64,000 bases of DNA from positions 14,220-78,219 of the forward strand of contig NMRB01000046.1 in NCBI GenBank assembly GCA_002633025.1, read 5' to 3'. Below are positions 46,660 through 57,700 of this stretch, one piece after another. Under the pieces are notes generated by a model. It ran no database searches. It was not told the origin of the DNA and saw only the letters and a list, made by a program, of their open reading frames with translations. Both the position numbers and the translations under genes were made by a program. The stretch is from Notospermus geniculatus. Lineage: Eukaryota; Nemertea; Pilidiophora; Heteronemertea; Lineidae. The first letter of the stretch is position 1; every line of letters starts with the position of its first letter.

Positions 46660-46985
46660 GCTCACCCGTGAGCTATAGTCGTCAGTCAGCGTCCGTCGTC
46701 GTCCGTCGTCGTCGTCCGTTAGCAGGGCACGTTTCGTAACCGCTATGTGCTATGTGGCTCCCTCTAGATGACCTTTATGTGCATGTGAAGTTTTGGTCCG
46801 ATCGGACATCCAATATGGCCACCAGGTGGCATAACCCTGAAATCATTTTGAAGTCCCGCAACTTGGGAATGACTTGACTTGACCCAGATTGCTCATAACT
46901 GACATGCACCTCTCTCTGTCATTACACTATTATGTTCAAACGGGTGAGCACATGGTCCATGGACCATTTCATTTGGACCACCCTG
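46660..46985 (+). repeat. Dispersed repeat with AGCTCACC ends, copy 2
   Basis: It runs from TTTAGCTCACCCGTGAGCTA through CGTCCGTCGTCG words and CAGGGCACGTTTCGTAACCG to GGTGAGCACATGGTCCATGG. It is the plus-strand relative of 7197-7560. Confidence 0.65.
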
Positions 46986-47710
46986 TAGGTTTCTTTGTAT
47001 TGAAGCCAGTTACACCTGGTAGGCAGCAGCCCTAATTGTCGTCATCACAAGTGTTGTACTAGTATAGCTCATAGTTGATTTTACAGATTTTGCGAAATGT
47101 TTACAATGTGTACTAAGTACTAGTGAATGTGCTGGTAGAGGGACCAATTTCACTACCAATACCATGTCATTGTCAATTAGATGTTTTGATACTCAATTTT
47201 TCTTTGTCTCCGTTGAGTTTGAAAGCTGAGAAGTGAGGCCTGATTCTGTTGTGATTTATGCTCTCCGATTTTATCCTACAAAAGCAAGTCAGTATTTGAT
47301 GATGTGTTATTTGTTGAACGTTGCGGACCCCACAAAGGTTACTGGTCATTGTCACCCGCCGATGAGTCCGACCCCTGGGGGCACTGCCTGCCCTTATATG
47401 AGCTTTGCAGACGTCACTGGTGTCAACATAACATGATTCATTCAGCATCCGAGCAGGATGTTTGTTAAGTTTTCCTGGAAAGCCGTTACCATGGTAACAT
47501 GAACTGTTCATCATCCTGCTGGCTCTTGGATTGAACTTCGTTACAGTTGTGTGTGTTATTGACTTTGATGGTTCGATCATTTTGTGCTTTCATTTATTAT
47601 ATCTTTTCTTGCTGGGGAAGTTAGATTGAATTCTTATTCTTAATTTTGCCAAATATTGTTATGTAAAAACTTATGGTGTTTTTGCTGCTTCTAAAGATTG
47701 TGTTATAAAT

Positions 47711-47959
47711 ATTGGGTCATATAATTAAAGACTAGCAAATGCTTTTGCTTCAGATTTGTACAGCATTGCCAAGTGCATTTGTATTGCAAAATTCAAGTAA
47801 AAGCATTTACTAGTCTATTCATATGACCCATGCAATGGGTTATATATGAATAAAGACTAGAAAATACTTTTACTTGAATTTTCCAATACAAATGTACCAG
47901 GCAATGCTGTACAAATCTGAAGTAAAAGCATTTGCTAGTCTTTATTCATATGACCCAAT
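47711..47959. mobile_element. Foldback element with ATTGGGTCATAT ends
   Basis: ATTGGGTCATATAATTAAAGAC at the left matches the complement of the right end, and AGACTAG, CTTTTGCTTCAGATTTGTAC and their complements pair along the arms. The centre holds a second ATGACCCATGCAATGGGT palindrome. Confidence 0.8.
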
Positions 47960-48440
47960 GTTTATAGTACTGGGAGTGGGAGTAATGCACTCCTGGTGCT
48001 GCCACCTGGCAGTCATCGACTTGTAATCGTTAAAATCTGTTGCCAAATGTGCTTTGTACCCAATTATGGACGTTTCACGCCCAGAGGACAGGTCACTGTT
48101 TCATGTCATTCTGAGTTAAATCTGGTCGCTGTCCTGACTAGGGACGTCTATGATTAGATACACTGCACACAGTTCCCGCTGTGTCCTGCACAGCTTCATT
48201 ACATACCAGATCATTTGCATTTATCTGTGAAAAGAATAAAATTTGTGTTTTGCATTTTGGCTCGTACGTGTGTATGATTTGTGTAGAGTAGAATTTTCTG
48301 TTTAGGACTAGATCATAGCGTTTAGAACGATTGAAAAATATGAAGATGGTTGTTGAAATAATTGAAATTCTGGCAGGATGAAATTGATTGTTCATTGATG
48401 TTGTTGGTCAGAACTGACAGGCTTGAACATGTTACACATA

Positions 48441-48641
48441 AAAGGGCTGTTCGTTTTCGTCAGTTGAGGGATCCGAGTTGTGATCCTTGAGAAAATGGAG
48501 AACGCTATGAAGCTGCAAATTGCAGCGATTATTCTGTACAGCACAACAAATAATCCTTGCAATTTGCAAGTGCATAGCTTTTCCCGTTTTCCCAAGGATC
48601 ACAACTCAGATTCCTCAAGTGACGAAAACGAACAGTCCCTT
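48441..48641. mobile_element. Foldback element with AAAGGGCTGTTCGTTTTCG ends
   Basis: The left end AAAGGGCTGTTCGTTTTCGT faces ACGAAAACGAACAGTCCCTTT. Inner segments GTGATCCTTG and CAAGGATCAC, and GCAAATTGCA, are also paired. Confidence 0.8.
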
Positions 48642-48951
48642 TGTTTGCATTTTAACCTGTGTTCACCTTTGAGGTCAAATGAATATTGACTTGGAGGAAT
48701 TTAGTACAAAAATAATTCAACAGATGGTGCTGCTATAATGTGCATTTTAGATGTATAGCTTTTTGTTGTAAATTGAAGTGTAATCCCACCGAAAAGTGTT
48801 CAATTGTAGAGATGAGTGTTCATCTCTTACATGTATATTTTGTAACATAGTTATGTTGTCTGCTTTCTTTGTTTATATGATTAATCCCACTATTCTGCAT
48901 TATATCAGTTTCTGTATAGTTGTCACCAGAGGTTAACCAATACCTGCCTTT

Positions 48952-49193
48952 ACAGTGTTCTAGCCAGGCCAGTTTCACAGGGCGGTGCCACCCTGTTCAA
49001 AATTCAGACGTCATTTTACCACCTTGTTGAAATTTTTACCATCCTGTTTAAAAATGTAACTTGCAATGCATATTCTATTACACCACCCTGTTTGAATTTC
49101 ACTCCCACCCTGTTTGAAAATCCAGGGCCTTAAAGTCATAGGAAAATGCAGTCGTCCCACCCTGTTTGGAAAAATTTCTGGCTAGAACACTGT
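48952..49193. mobile_element. Foldback element with ACAGTGTTCTAGCCAG ends
   Basis: ACAGTGTTCTAGCCAG at the left and CTGGCTAGAACACTGT at the right are perfectly inverted. The interior repeats CCACCCTGTT-[TC] five or more times. Confidence 0.85.
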
Positions 49194-49970
49194 CTTACAT
49201 TGCCAGCGATGTAGCGGCCATATCTGGTAATTTCCTGTTAGATTGCCTGAATTAGTAGTCATCTTGCTGGAAGTATAGCAAGTTATTTCACCACAGCATT
49301 GTGTATATTACTTTTCTTTTATGTTCTTGTGACGTAATTTTGTACAGATTTCTATATTTTTTGTACAGCGCACGCTTCTTAGCAATATATATATTAGAGA
49401 ATTCATAATGCTGGTGTTGTTCATCTTTATTTCCTTTGAAGAGATGAAAGGAATTCCCTCTGCATTTTCAAGGACAGCTCTTGGAGGCTTGAAAGGGGCC
49501 TAGATGAAATGTTCCTGTTATTTTGAGACCCCAAGTTGTTAGAAGTCTCTGGGGATTCCGTCCAACCCCTCAAAATAAGGGTTCGAGGCTCCCCTAACCT
49601 TTTATAAATAAGAAATTTTATATAAGGGTAGGGGAGCCCCGAATATTAGGGTTGCTAGTAACTAGGCCTATTGGATGGACATTCAAACCCTAATCTGGTA
49701 GGACTGTGTGCGAGGATGCCGATACGCTAAACTCCACCTATAGCCCTCGGCCCTTCCCCTTACTCATCACTCCACCACACCCATCTCTCCCCTTTCCTCC
49801 ACCTGCCACTCCCCCACTGCTCCTCTCCCCTCCACCCCTTCACTGCCGCCCCTGACACACCCACTTTTTCTCTAGGAAGGTTACAACTTTTGACTATAGG
49901 GGGCAGCAGCTGACGGTACTTGTCCCCGATAATGTTTCCTTCTGGCGCAAGGTGGCAGCAGCTGACGGTG

Positions 49971-51250
49971 TAGTTTGGTTCCCGAACCCACCGCTAGGGC
50001 TATGAGGGTTCGGTACACACTCCTTCGCAGAGGTCAGTGCTCCACTACGTTACGCTATACTGACTCTGCCAACATACGGCCGAACTATTTCCATATCCTC
50101 CGCGGCGCCCACGATTGGGCTGCCAGCACTGGAAACTCCAGTGAAAACGCTGAATTACAAGTGTTTTGGATGCCTCTCAACAATCCTTATTTTCTTTGGC
50201 CAGAAAGTTCAAACATTCAAGCTGTTTTGGTCTTAAAATCAACTGTTCATCGTATCTTTTCACACATCTCTCCAAAATCGGATCCACGCTGTCAAAACAG
50301 TAGCACGTGTCAATGTTTACAAACACGGAGATCATGTGCCGAGTATCTGGCCTCTGATTGGTCGAGCGCCGAGACGGCTCACGGCATTTGCTCGAAACTG
50401 CGCAAAGTAGTGCGCAAAATTCCTAACATCAAATTAATGTTTTCCTCCATATTATCCCAGTTTGTGGCTACAGAATGAAATAATAACGATTATCAAAGTC
50501 ATTGGATGCGTTTGACGCTAATATTTTAATCTGAAAAGTGGTTTTGCAAGAACCTTGCAGAAGTGAAGAGGGCGTTTGTTTCCAGAGGCATTATTAGCGA
50601 CCGCCATATTGTGGAGCGAAATGCATTCTGGGAACCAGTTTGGGTTCGGTATTGGCTTCTGGCCGCACCGAGATTTCTGGTGTCTGACGTCACGAGACAC
50701 TCTCCAACCGCAAGGGAGACACTCTCCAACCCACGCCGTTATTAGGTGATCAGTTAGTACACAAACTGGTGGAATACATTATGCGACGTCAACGAGAGAA
50801 TCTCCAACCGAATTTTCTTAGGGGTTTGGTTGTTGGTGACCTGGCACACCGTTTTGAGTCTTGCTGCAGAAGCAACACGATTTGCCTTGAATGCCTTTTC
50901 GAGAGCATAACGCTTTCCCCGACCTTTTCTGCACATGATATGTACGCAGTGCCTACACTAACACACAGCATTCATGCACAGGTCACCGCCGAATTTCACC
51001 AACAATTCAGCAAGTTTGTCGTTTTACCAACCTCTGAAGCAAATAAACGTCTCCGCTTCTCGATGGTTGCGTTCCCGGCCGAAAACATTTGGCTTTTCCC
51101 TTGAACATGTTGAATTCGCTTTGTGACATTTGCCAACCACGTGCCTATGTTTACATAGTGATTCTAAAAATAGTAACGCCATAAAAGGAAATGCTCAGAA
51201 GCCAATACCGAACCCTCATAGCCCTAGCGGTGGGTTCGGGAACCAAACTA
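49971..51250. mobile_element. 1,280-bp non-autonomous DNA transposon, 45-bp inverted ends, 9-bp target duplication
   Basis: The ends begin TAGTTTGGTTCCCGAACCCA and close with the exact complement; identity runs about 45 bases. Flanking CTGACGGTG is duplicated at 49962-49970 and 51251-51259. The 188-bp element at 470-657 has related ends and also a 9-bp duplication. A 167-codon open frame (49975-50478) starts inside the inverted end and shows no recognisable domain, so I treat it as chance. Perfect ends and duplication suggest recent movement. Confidence 0.9.
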
Positions 51251-51979
51251 CTGACGGTGATGACCGAATTCAATCTCCAACACGTAGAAAAACTCTCCAA
51301 GCTTATCAACGCATGCGCACAGTTGACGCTGAATTTAAAGAATGTCAGCGACACCTATTGTCAAAAGGTTACACTAGACATGGTTCGCAGCCAATCAAAA
51401 GCGTCGTTTACGACCACGTGGTACGACAAATTTCATGACGTAGTTGGGATTCCCCGAAAGGAGTGATGACACGTGTCGGCCAAACGTCAACATGACATGC
51501 ATGATGTGCCAAAATGCCACAGTATTAACTTGAGAAATTTTCACGGAATCGGTTAAAAAAGGAGTTTTTTTCATCAGTTTCATTCCGATTTCCTCGGCTT
51601 ATGTTCCACTGCAGAAAGTACTTGTAGTTCCTTTTTCCAGGGGTGCTAGGGGTGCAGAAACAGGGATCTTTGACCTTGTTTTTCCTTGATTGAGAGAGTT
51701 GCTGTGGGAGTGTGTGCCGTGTGTTGTGTACTCCACTGCGCGTGTTGTCTGTGGTGTACGTGCATTGGCATATGTAAAGCATAGGGCCTATGAATTCGAA
51801 GGCCTCCAAGGAAGGGCCAGGCCTAGGTAGCCTAGGCGTTGAGTTAGGCTGCTGTTACTGTCATGTTTGTATGGTTTTGTTGGTGTGTAGCCTTAAACCA
51901 GTGCAGCTAGTATAAGTATAGGCCTAGGCCTAGGACGTACGGTAGCCTAGCTAAAGCTGAACAAATTACTAATAAATAA

Positions 51980-52729
51980 CAGGGCTCACGAATAGTGCTG
52001 CGGAGGGCATGGCAAAAATGCAGTTAGGGCAGGGCATTTTGCCATGCGTTACCTTAGTGAAAGAAGGGCAAGCTGGCAAAAATGCAACATCATTCGAACA
52101 CCACAGAAACTTGACAAACAAGCCTCCTGAGCCATTTCTTTCTGCAGCTCAGCAGCCTTTCTCTTCTTAGTTGGCATTTTGAAGTGACAAACACGGTAAA
52201 AGACAATGAGAGGAAATGGTGGACATTCCCCAATTGATGTTCTTATATCATGTCCAGCTAAATCAGCTGTTTCCTTTCAAAACTCATTTTCAAACATAGT
52301 GCACTCTCTGAGACAATACATTGCAAAATCAGATTGCTCAAAGGTGAAAGTGGATTGAGGTTGAAAGACTAATTAAACTGGCAATCAAACAAGAAACACT
52401 GTTTGGAATGTCCAAGCCAAAGACTGATTACAGTTCACTGAATTGCTCTCCAACAGCAATCACAACATCCCACAAAGCGACCAGTGCTCAGGTGTTTATA
52501 GAACAGTTGCCACCCTGCAAAAGGTGACAAGCAGTTTTCACAAAGGCATCAATGGCATTTGTTTTGCCATATGGGTAGGGACAAATTTGAAGGCCAGCTG
52601 GCAAAACAATGTCTAGGGCAGGCAGCAACTGCCATGTGAAGGGGCTGTTGTTTTGAGGGCACTTGGCAAAATCATGAGGGCATCGCTGGCATTGCCACCC
52701 AGCATTGCCAGCGCTATTCGTGAGCCCTG
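51980..52729. mobile_element. About 750-bp element with CAGGGCTCACGAATAG ends
   Basis: CAGGGCTCACGAATAGTGCTG at the left and CAGCGCTATTCGTGAGCCCTG at the right are inverted with few changes. AAATAA flanks both sides. CAGGG ends recall hAT-type or CACTA-like elements, but the superfamily is open. Interior words GGCAAAAATGCA and TTTTGCCAT repeat. Confidence 0.75.
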
Positions 52730-52917
52730 AAATAATACTAATAGGCTAGGCCTACGATTACGGCTAAAGTTTAGAATAAGAATCCCCGATCGGAAGTGAC
52801 GTTACACCGTCCATGCATTGCATGACACACAATGGAAATCCTACTGTTCAATGCGGCTTATTCCGTCAATCAGTGGCCTTTTTTGGGCACTGATTGAGGA
52901 TTCTAAATTCGTTCCTC

Positions 52918-53092
52918 TGTTTTTTGTCATCGACCACCACCACCACGAATCGTCAGTCAGCGCGACCGTCGGACGCCCATGGAACCACCTAACGGTGGGT
53001 TCGGGAGCTGTGTTGTCATCTAACCTGGTTCCATGGGTGTCCGACGGTGGCACTGACTGACGATTCGTTGTGGTGGTCAGTGACAAAAACAG
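52918..53092. mobile_element. Foldback element with GTCAGTCAG arms
   Basis: Arms containing ACCACCACCACGAATCGTCA and its near complement, and CGACGGT/ACCGTCGG with CCATGGAACC, pair around a central GGTGGGTTCGGG. Confidence 0.75.
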
Positions 53093-53847
53093 AATATTCT
53101 GTGGTGTGATTAGCGATTCTGATGCGGTTCACATTAATTTTCGAGAGAAAGATAAAGATGTTTTAAAGAAATACTGAGGTGGAGGACGGTACAATGACAA
53201 AGGGGTGGAGGACGGCAATTATGACCCTTTAAAAAGCAATCTAAGAAATTAATATGGATCGCAATGGGGATGGTAGCTCAACAGAGGGCAGCACACCGAA
53301 ACCTGGTCCTAATATAATGGACGCCTTTTGTGTGGGAAATTGATCAGGACCGGGATGTTAGTTTCATTTCAATGGTTTAAACCACTAGTGGCACCTATTG
53401 AAAAAGTCGGCTATCGTCCCCATTGCAGTTTGTTTGCATTTGCATTAATGACAGTTTCACTCCTGAAATAGAATGCAAGTCACACATCACTGATCTCAGC
53501 AAATAGATTGTGCCGTTCAATAGTCTGCTGCTGCAGTCCATACTTGGGACAGGGAGATTGTGCCACGTATGTCAGTTATAGCACCACGTGCAAATCAGAT
53601 CTGTCACCTGGTATGTAAAGTACCGTATTGATGAATGTTTTATATGATGTGAAGTACAGAGGCCTGAATGATGTGTGGATAACATGAACAGGCTGGGGAT
53701 TAATGTGTGTAATTTATTGGTCATCATTGTGCAGATGTGGCTGTTTATTGTATCGGACTATCCACAATGATAATGCTGGCCTATCATCAACCTATTATTA
53801 CATACAATGAACTGAAAACTGTTCATGTGAATAGTATTTGAAAACAA

Positions 53848-54000
53848 TTAGGGCCGTATGCACCAACGAAGATTATCTTGAACTAAGGTTGAGCCACAGC
53901 TTTTCAATTGTTCAAATTTGCCAGGGCATGATGTGGCAATGGAAAAGTTGTGGCTCAGCCTGAGTTCAAGATAATCTGCGTTTGGTGCATACGGGCCTTA
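53848..54000. mobile_element. Foldback element with TTAGGGCCGTATGCACCAA ends
   Basis: The left TTAGGGCCGTATGCACCAACG and the right TTGGTGCATACGGGCCTTA are inverted. GATTATCTTGAACT and AGTTCAAGATAATC also pair. The ends resemble TTAGGGCCGATT at 28442. Confidence 0.8.
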
Positions 54001-54305
54001 GAGTTTAGACTTGTAATTATGCAATTTTGTGAAGAGTAGTAGACCGAGTTAAACGGAGTGTTTGTGAGTACATGCAGCATGTGTAGGCCTCTCATGTGTT
54101 TTAACTGGATGATTCAGATTTTATTTATAAGCTTTCAGTCTGTTATCTGAGGGTTACCATCATCATGCAGCAGGTCAGCCATTCACCAGTTCTGTATGAG
54201 GTCTAACTTTGGCTTATCTGTCAAATGTCTGATTCTGGAAGACACTGGGCTGTACAGCTAGCCATCTCTGTAACTTATTCAGGCTGATTTACGGCACTTT
54301 CGAAC

Positions 54306-54503
54306 ATTTGTGTGGCGGTCTAGGAAAACCCGGTGGATGTCGCATTTGAGGAAAGTGTTTTGGCTTTAGTGAACCCGCACATTTCAGTAGCTGAAATGTA
54401 CTACTTAACAGGTAAACAGTAGTAGATCAATGCACAGGCAATCTGACAGCCCTTGTTGATCATTCCGCGACATCGGCCGGGTTTTCCTGGACCGCCACAC
54501 ATT
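54306..54503. mobile_element. Foldback element with GGCGGTCTAGGAAAACC ends, copy 2
   Basis: GTGTGGCGGTCTAGGAAAAC faces GTTTTCCTGGACCGCCACAC. It is related to 5188-5579 and lies about 250 bases before the DNAJC10 start codon. Confidence 0.75.
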
Positions 54504-54755
54504 CAACGAAATTACTTCCCCACTTCACTAAATACTTTTCCGATTTCATTTTTAGGTGAGACAGAAGGAGGTGTAAACAAACTTTCCATATTTTCACATC
54601 TGCAGGGCATGATGGAACATTAGGCCTAGCTGAACCAACCAACGTTTAGTTTGAACAACGGATGAACAACGAATGATATCTTGCTCAGACTGGCCGAGGT
54701 CAGGATTGACACAGAACATTCCAGACTTTCCTAGCATATCTCTTCGTGATCAAAA

Positions 54756-57700
54756 ATGGTGCTCAGACAACCTTGGAGACGTTTTTACAGAGTATTTTTT
54801 GTATGCATATTAACGTTAGTATTGTTAGCGGAATTTATATGTGTGCATGGGGACGAGGATTATTATAAGTTACTCGGGATCGCAAAGGATGCGGATAACC
54901 GTGATATCAGACGTGCGTTCAAAAAGTTAGCCGTCAAGCATCATCCCGATAAAAATAAGGTAAGCTGTCCTCCTAATGTAAGTTTCCTCGCCTGGGGTCA
55001 TGTTCGGTTCTTACGCAATCAGGCCTTTAGATTCCCCCAAAACGACGCCGTTATACGGTGTCGCCCAAATTCCCACTAATGAATGTCCCCAAAATCGGTG
55101 TCCCCAAATTCAGCCCCTCCAGAAAACAAAAACTCCATGAAGAAACAAAGCTTTGTCATTTTAAGTTTTTCCCGAGAGCTAATTGCTCTCCTAGCACTTC
55201 TAAGGAGTGTAATAAATAGCTCTCCTGCTTTCAAACATGAAGGACGGGATTTTCTTTATTTCTATGACTCTCATAACTACAAAACCCAGTCTCCTTGGTG
55301 ACTGATGGCTTCGAGATGGAGATGAATATGCGACGAAATGTCCCCAAAATAAGGTAAAAAAATAGAGGGTGTCTGGACTTCAGGGGAATCTAAAGGCCTC
55401 GCAATTCTTGGAACCTTGGGGAGCCTTGATAGCCTAGTGGTTATCACGTCCGCTTAGCAAGCCGCAGGTCCCGAGTTCGAATCCAGCCTGGGCAATATGG
55501 GATATCATCCCTGGGTCTACACGTCCGTCGCATGGGACAGTAAGCTGTGGTGCCTTGTACTACCTTGTGTCTTTGCAAGGGCAAGTCATGAAGTGAGGAA
55601 CATAAGTAGCTTGAGATGGCCTCTTCCGTACTTACCAGGGCCAATAATGCTCTGGCTTCGGCCCTGACGGAAAAATCCACTTGTGCCGATTGACAACCTC
55701 TCAATCACTTGTTTCAGGACAACCCGAATGCTCATGAAAAATTTCTGAAGATCAATCGAGCTTATGAAGTCCTGAAGGATGAAGAACTGAGGAAAAAATA
55801 TGACACATACGGAGAGGCGGGTTTGAAAGATGATCACCCCAGTAACCAGTATCAGAGCTGGAATTTCTATCAAGAGGAATTCGGTACGGAAAACTGGTTT
55901 TTAAACCCAAATGCTGGGTTCAGTTGGTGGCTAGTCTGTCTCATCACCGCCAGATTGCCATTTCTATCAGTCAGATGCTGTCTTTTGTGTTTTAAAGCGA
56001 ATGGCTCGCGGGGTTTTGTTGTGGCGCCATGACAGTTGGTCATCGATATCAAGCAGCATTTTGAGAAAAAGGCAAAAGAAGGATTTTAGTTTAATGGGAA
56101 ATGCATTAGACAGCCAAACTTCGGAGGCGCATTCTGCAAAATCTGCCGCTTCAAAATCAATGGGAATAGTACAAAATGTACATCTTGACCTACTGAATTT
56201 GAAAACGTCATTAACCCATTTTAACAAATTTTTAATGGAACCTCGTCCCCAGTGTTTACATTCGCATATTTGTACAGGTGTTGCATATGGCTGGGGCACG
56301 GCTTTGCCTGGAGGCTAGATTCACTCTCTATGGAAGGTACCACCAAAAATGTAAACAAACCCCGCGAGCTATTCGCTTTAACACTGAGTTGAGTGTTCAA
56401 AAACCGTTACCATTTTGTCGTTGAAGGAATACCAATTGCATCCTCCATTGATTCATCTGTAGCAGAATTCAGTTCTAACATTTCGACGATCGCTTTTCTT
56501 TTTCAGGTTTATATGACGAAGATAAAGAGATTATCACACTCAGTAGATCAGATTTTGGTAAGTCCTGGACATTCTACCTACGTACGGAATGACATCCTCT
56601 CAAAACAGGGTCTTCAGCCTTCTCCTCTGTTGTATCTTTTCTGAGGGAGTAGATCTCAGTTCCAACCGCACAGAAGGTGCGATAGTGCTACTGCCTATTG
56701 GCAGTTCGTTATAACGCATTTTCTCATTACCGTAACTAAACCGCCGATAGGTACCGAAAGCACTATCGGACTTTCTGCACAGTCGGCCCTGGACTGGGGT
56801 CTTTTCCTCTTGTGAAATGAATGATCAGAGATTTTGTCTCAGAACCATCTGGTGGGTGATAGTATTCATTAAAGACACGGGTGTACTGCAGCTATTTGAG
56901 AGTTCCTGAGCCCTTGAATGAGATCTCATGGTACAACATGAGACAATCATTTCCTCATCGTATCCTAAATCTCTTCCAGAACAATCAGTAAAAGGTTCTG
57001 ACGACATCTGGTTCATCAATTTCTATTCACCACATTGCAGCCATTGTCATACTCTGGCACCAACTGTAAGTATTTGACCTCAATGTTTGGCTGTAATGAC
57101 AATAATAATGTTGAATTCGGTGTATTTCCATGTTGAAAGCTTGCTCAATGCACTTTAAATTATCATTCATTCAAGCTGCGATTTGAAATTCGCCCCACAA
57201 GCTAATCTGTCACATGTACCATCTCTGCCAGCTAGCTACCCCTTTAACACCTGGGTCAGGTGAGGTGAGGCAAAGAGTCTTCTTACTCAAAGTCTCAGGC
57301 TTATGGCAGAATTGGCTTACAAAGTTTATTATGAAAGAAGAAATGAAGGTTACAGAAACAGTGATATATCAGGGCCTAGGCCAAGGCAGGATTCGAACCT
57401 GGGACCATCTGGATACCCCTGTGTGATGACTGAAATGGGATTTCATGCCCCCAAAACAACCTTCTGTGGCCCTGTACAACGCCTGGGCAACATTTGTATC
57501 CTTTGAAAGTCAAAGGATTGTTTTGACTTCCTGCCAGTCCCTCCACCCTCATCCATGACAAATCTTCCATTCCAGTGGCGAGAAGTAGCGAGGGAACTCG
57601 AGGGTGTCGTACGTATTGGAGCAGTGAATTGTGGTGATGACTGGATGCTGTGCCGAAACCAGGGAGTTAGCGGGTATCCATCCCTTCTAATGTTCCCTGC

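Larger units (their letters stand above)
45998..54755. other. Long spacer between the zinc-finger gene and DNAJC10
   Basis: Apart from the listed elements and the zinc-finger 3' UTR, no exon with conserved coding was seen. Open frames here are short or lie inside transposons. The right end (54510-54755) is the DNAJC10 promoter and 5' UTR. Two GG[TG]GGCAGCAGCTGACGGT motifs lie at 49900-49917 and 49951-49969. Confidence 0.5.

Noticed and set aside
47173-47580. 135-codon minus-strand open frame
   Set aside because: No domain, no splice or context support, and composition typical of spacer.
49975-50478. 167-codon open frame inside the 1,280-bp element
   Set aside because: It begins inside the inverted repeat and has no transposase motif or recognisable domain. 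It is likely chance.
55424-55678. tRNA gene, from A- and B-box-like words
   Set aside because: It has no foldable cloverleaf and a body shared with another dispersed copy. It is a SINE.
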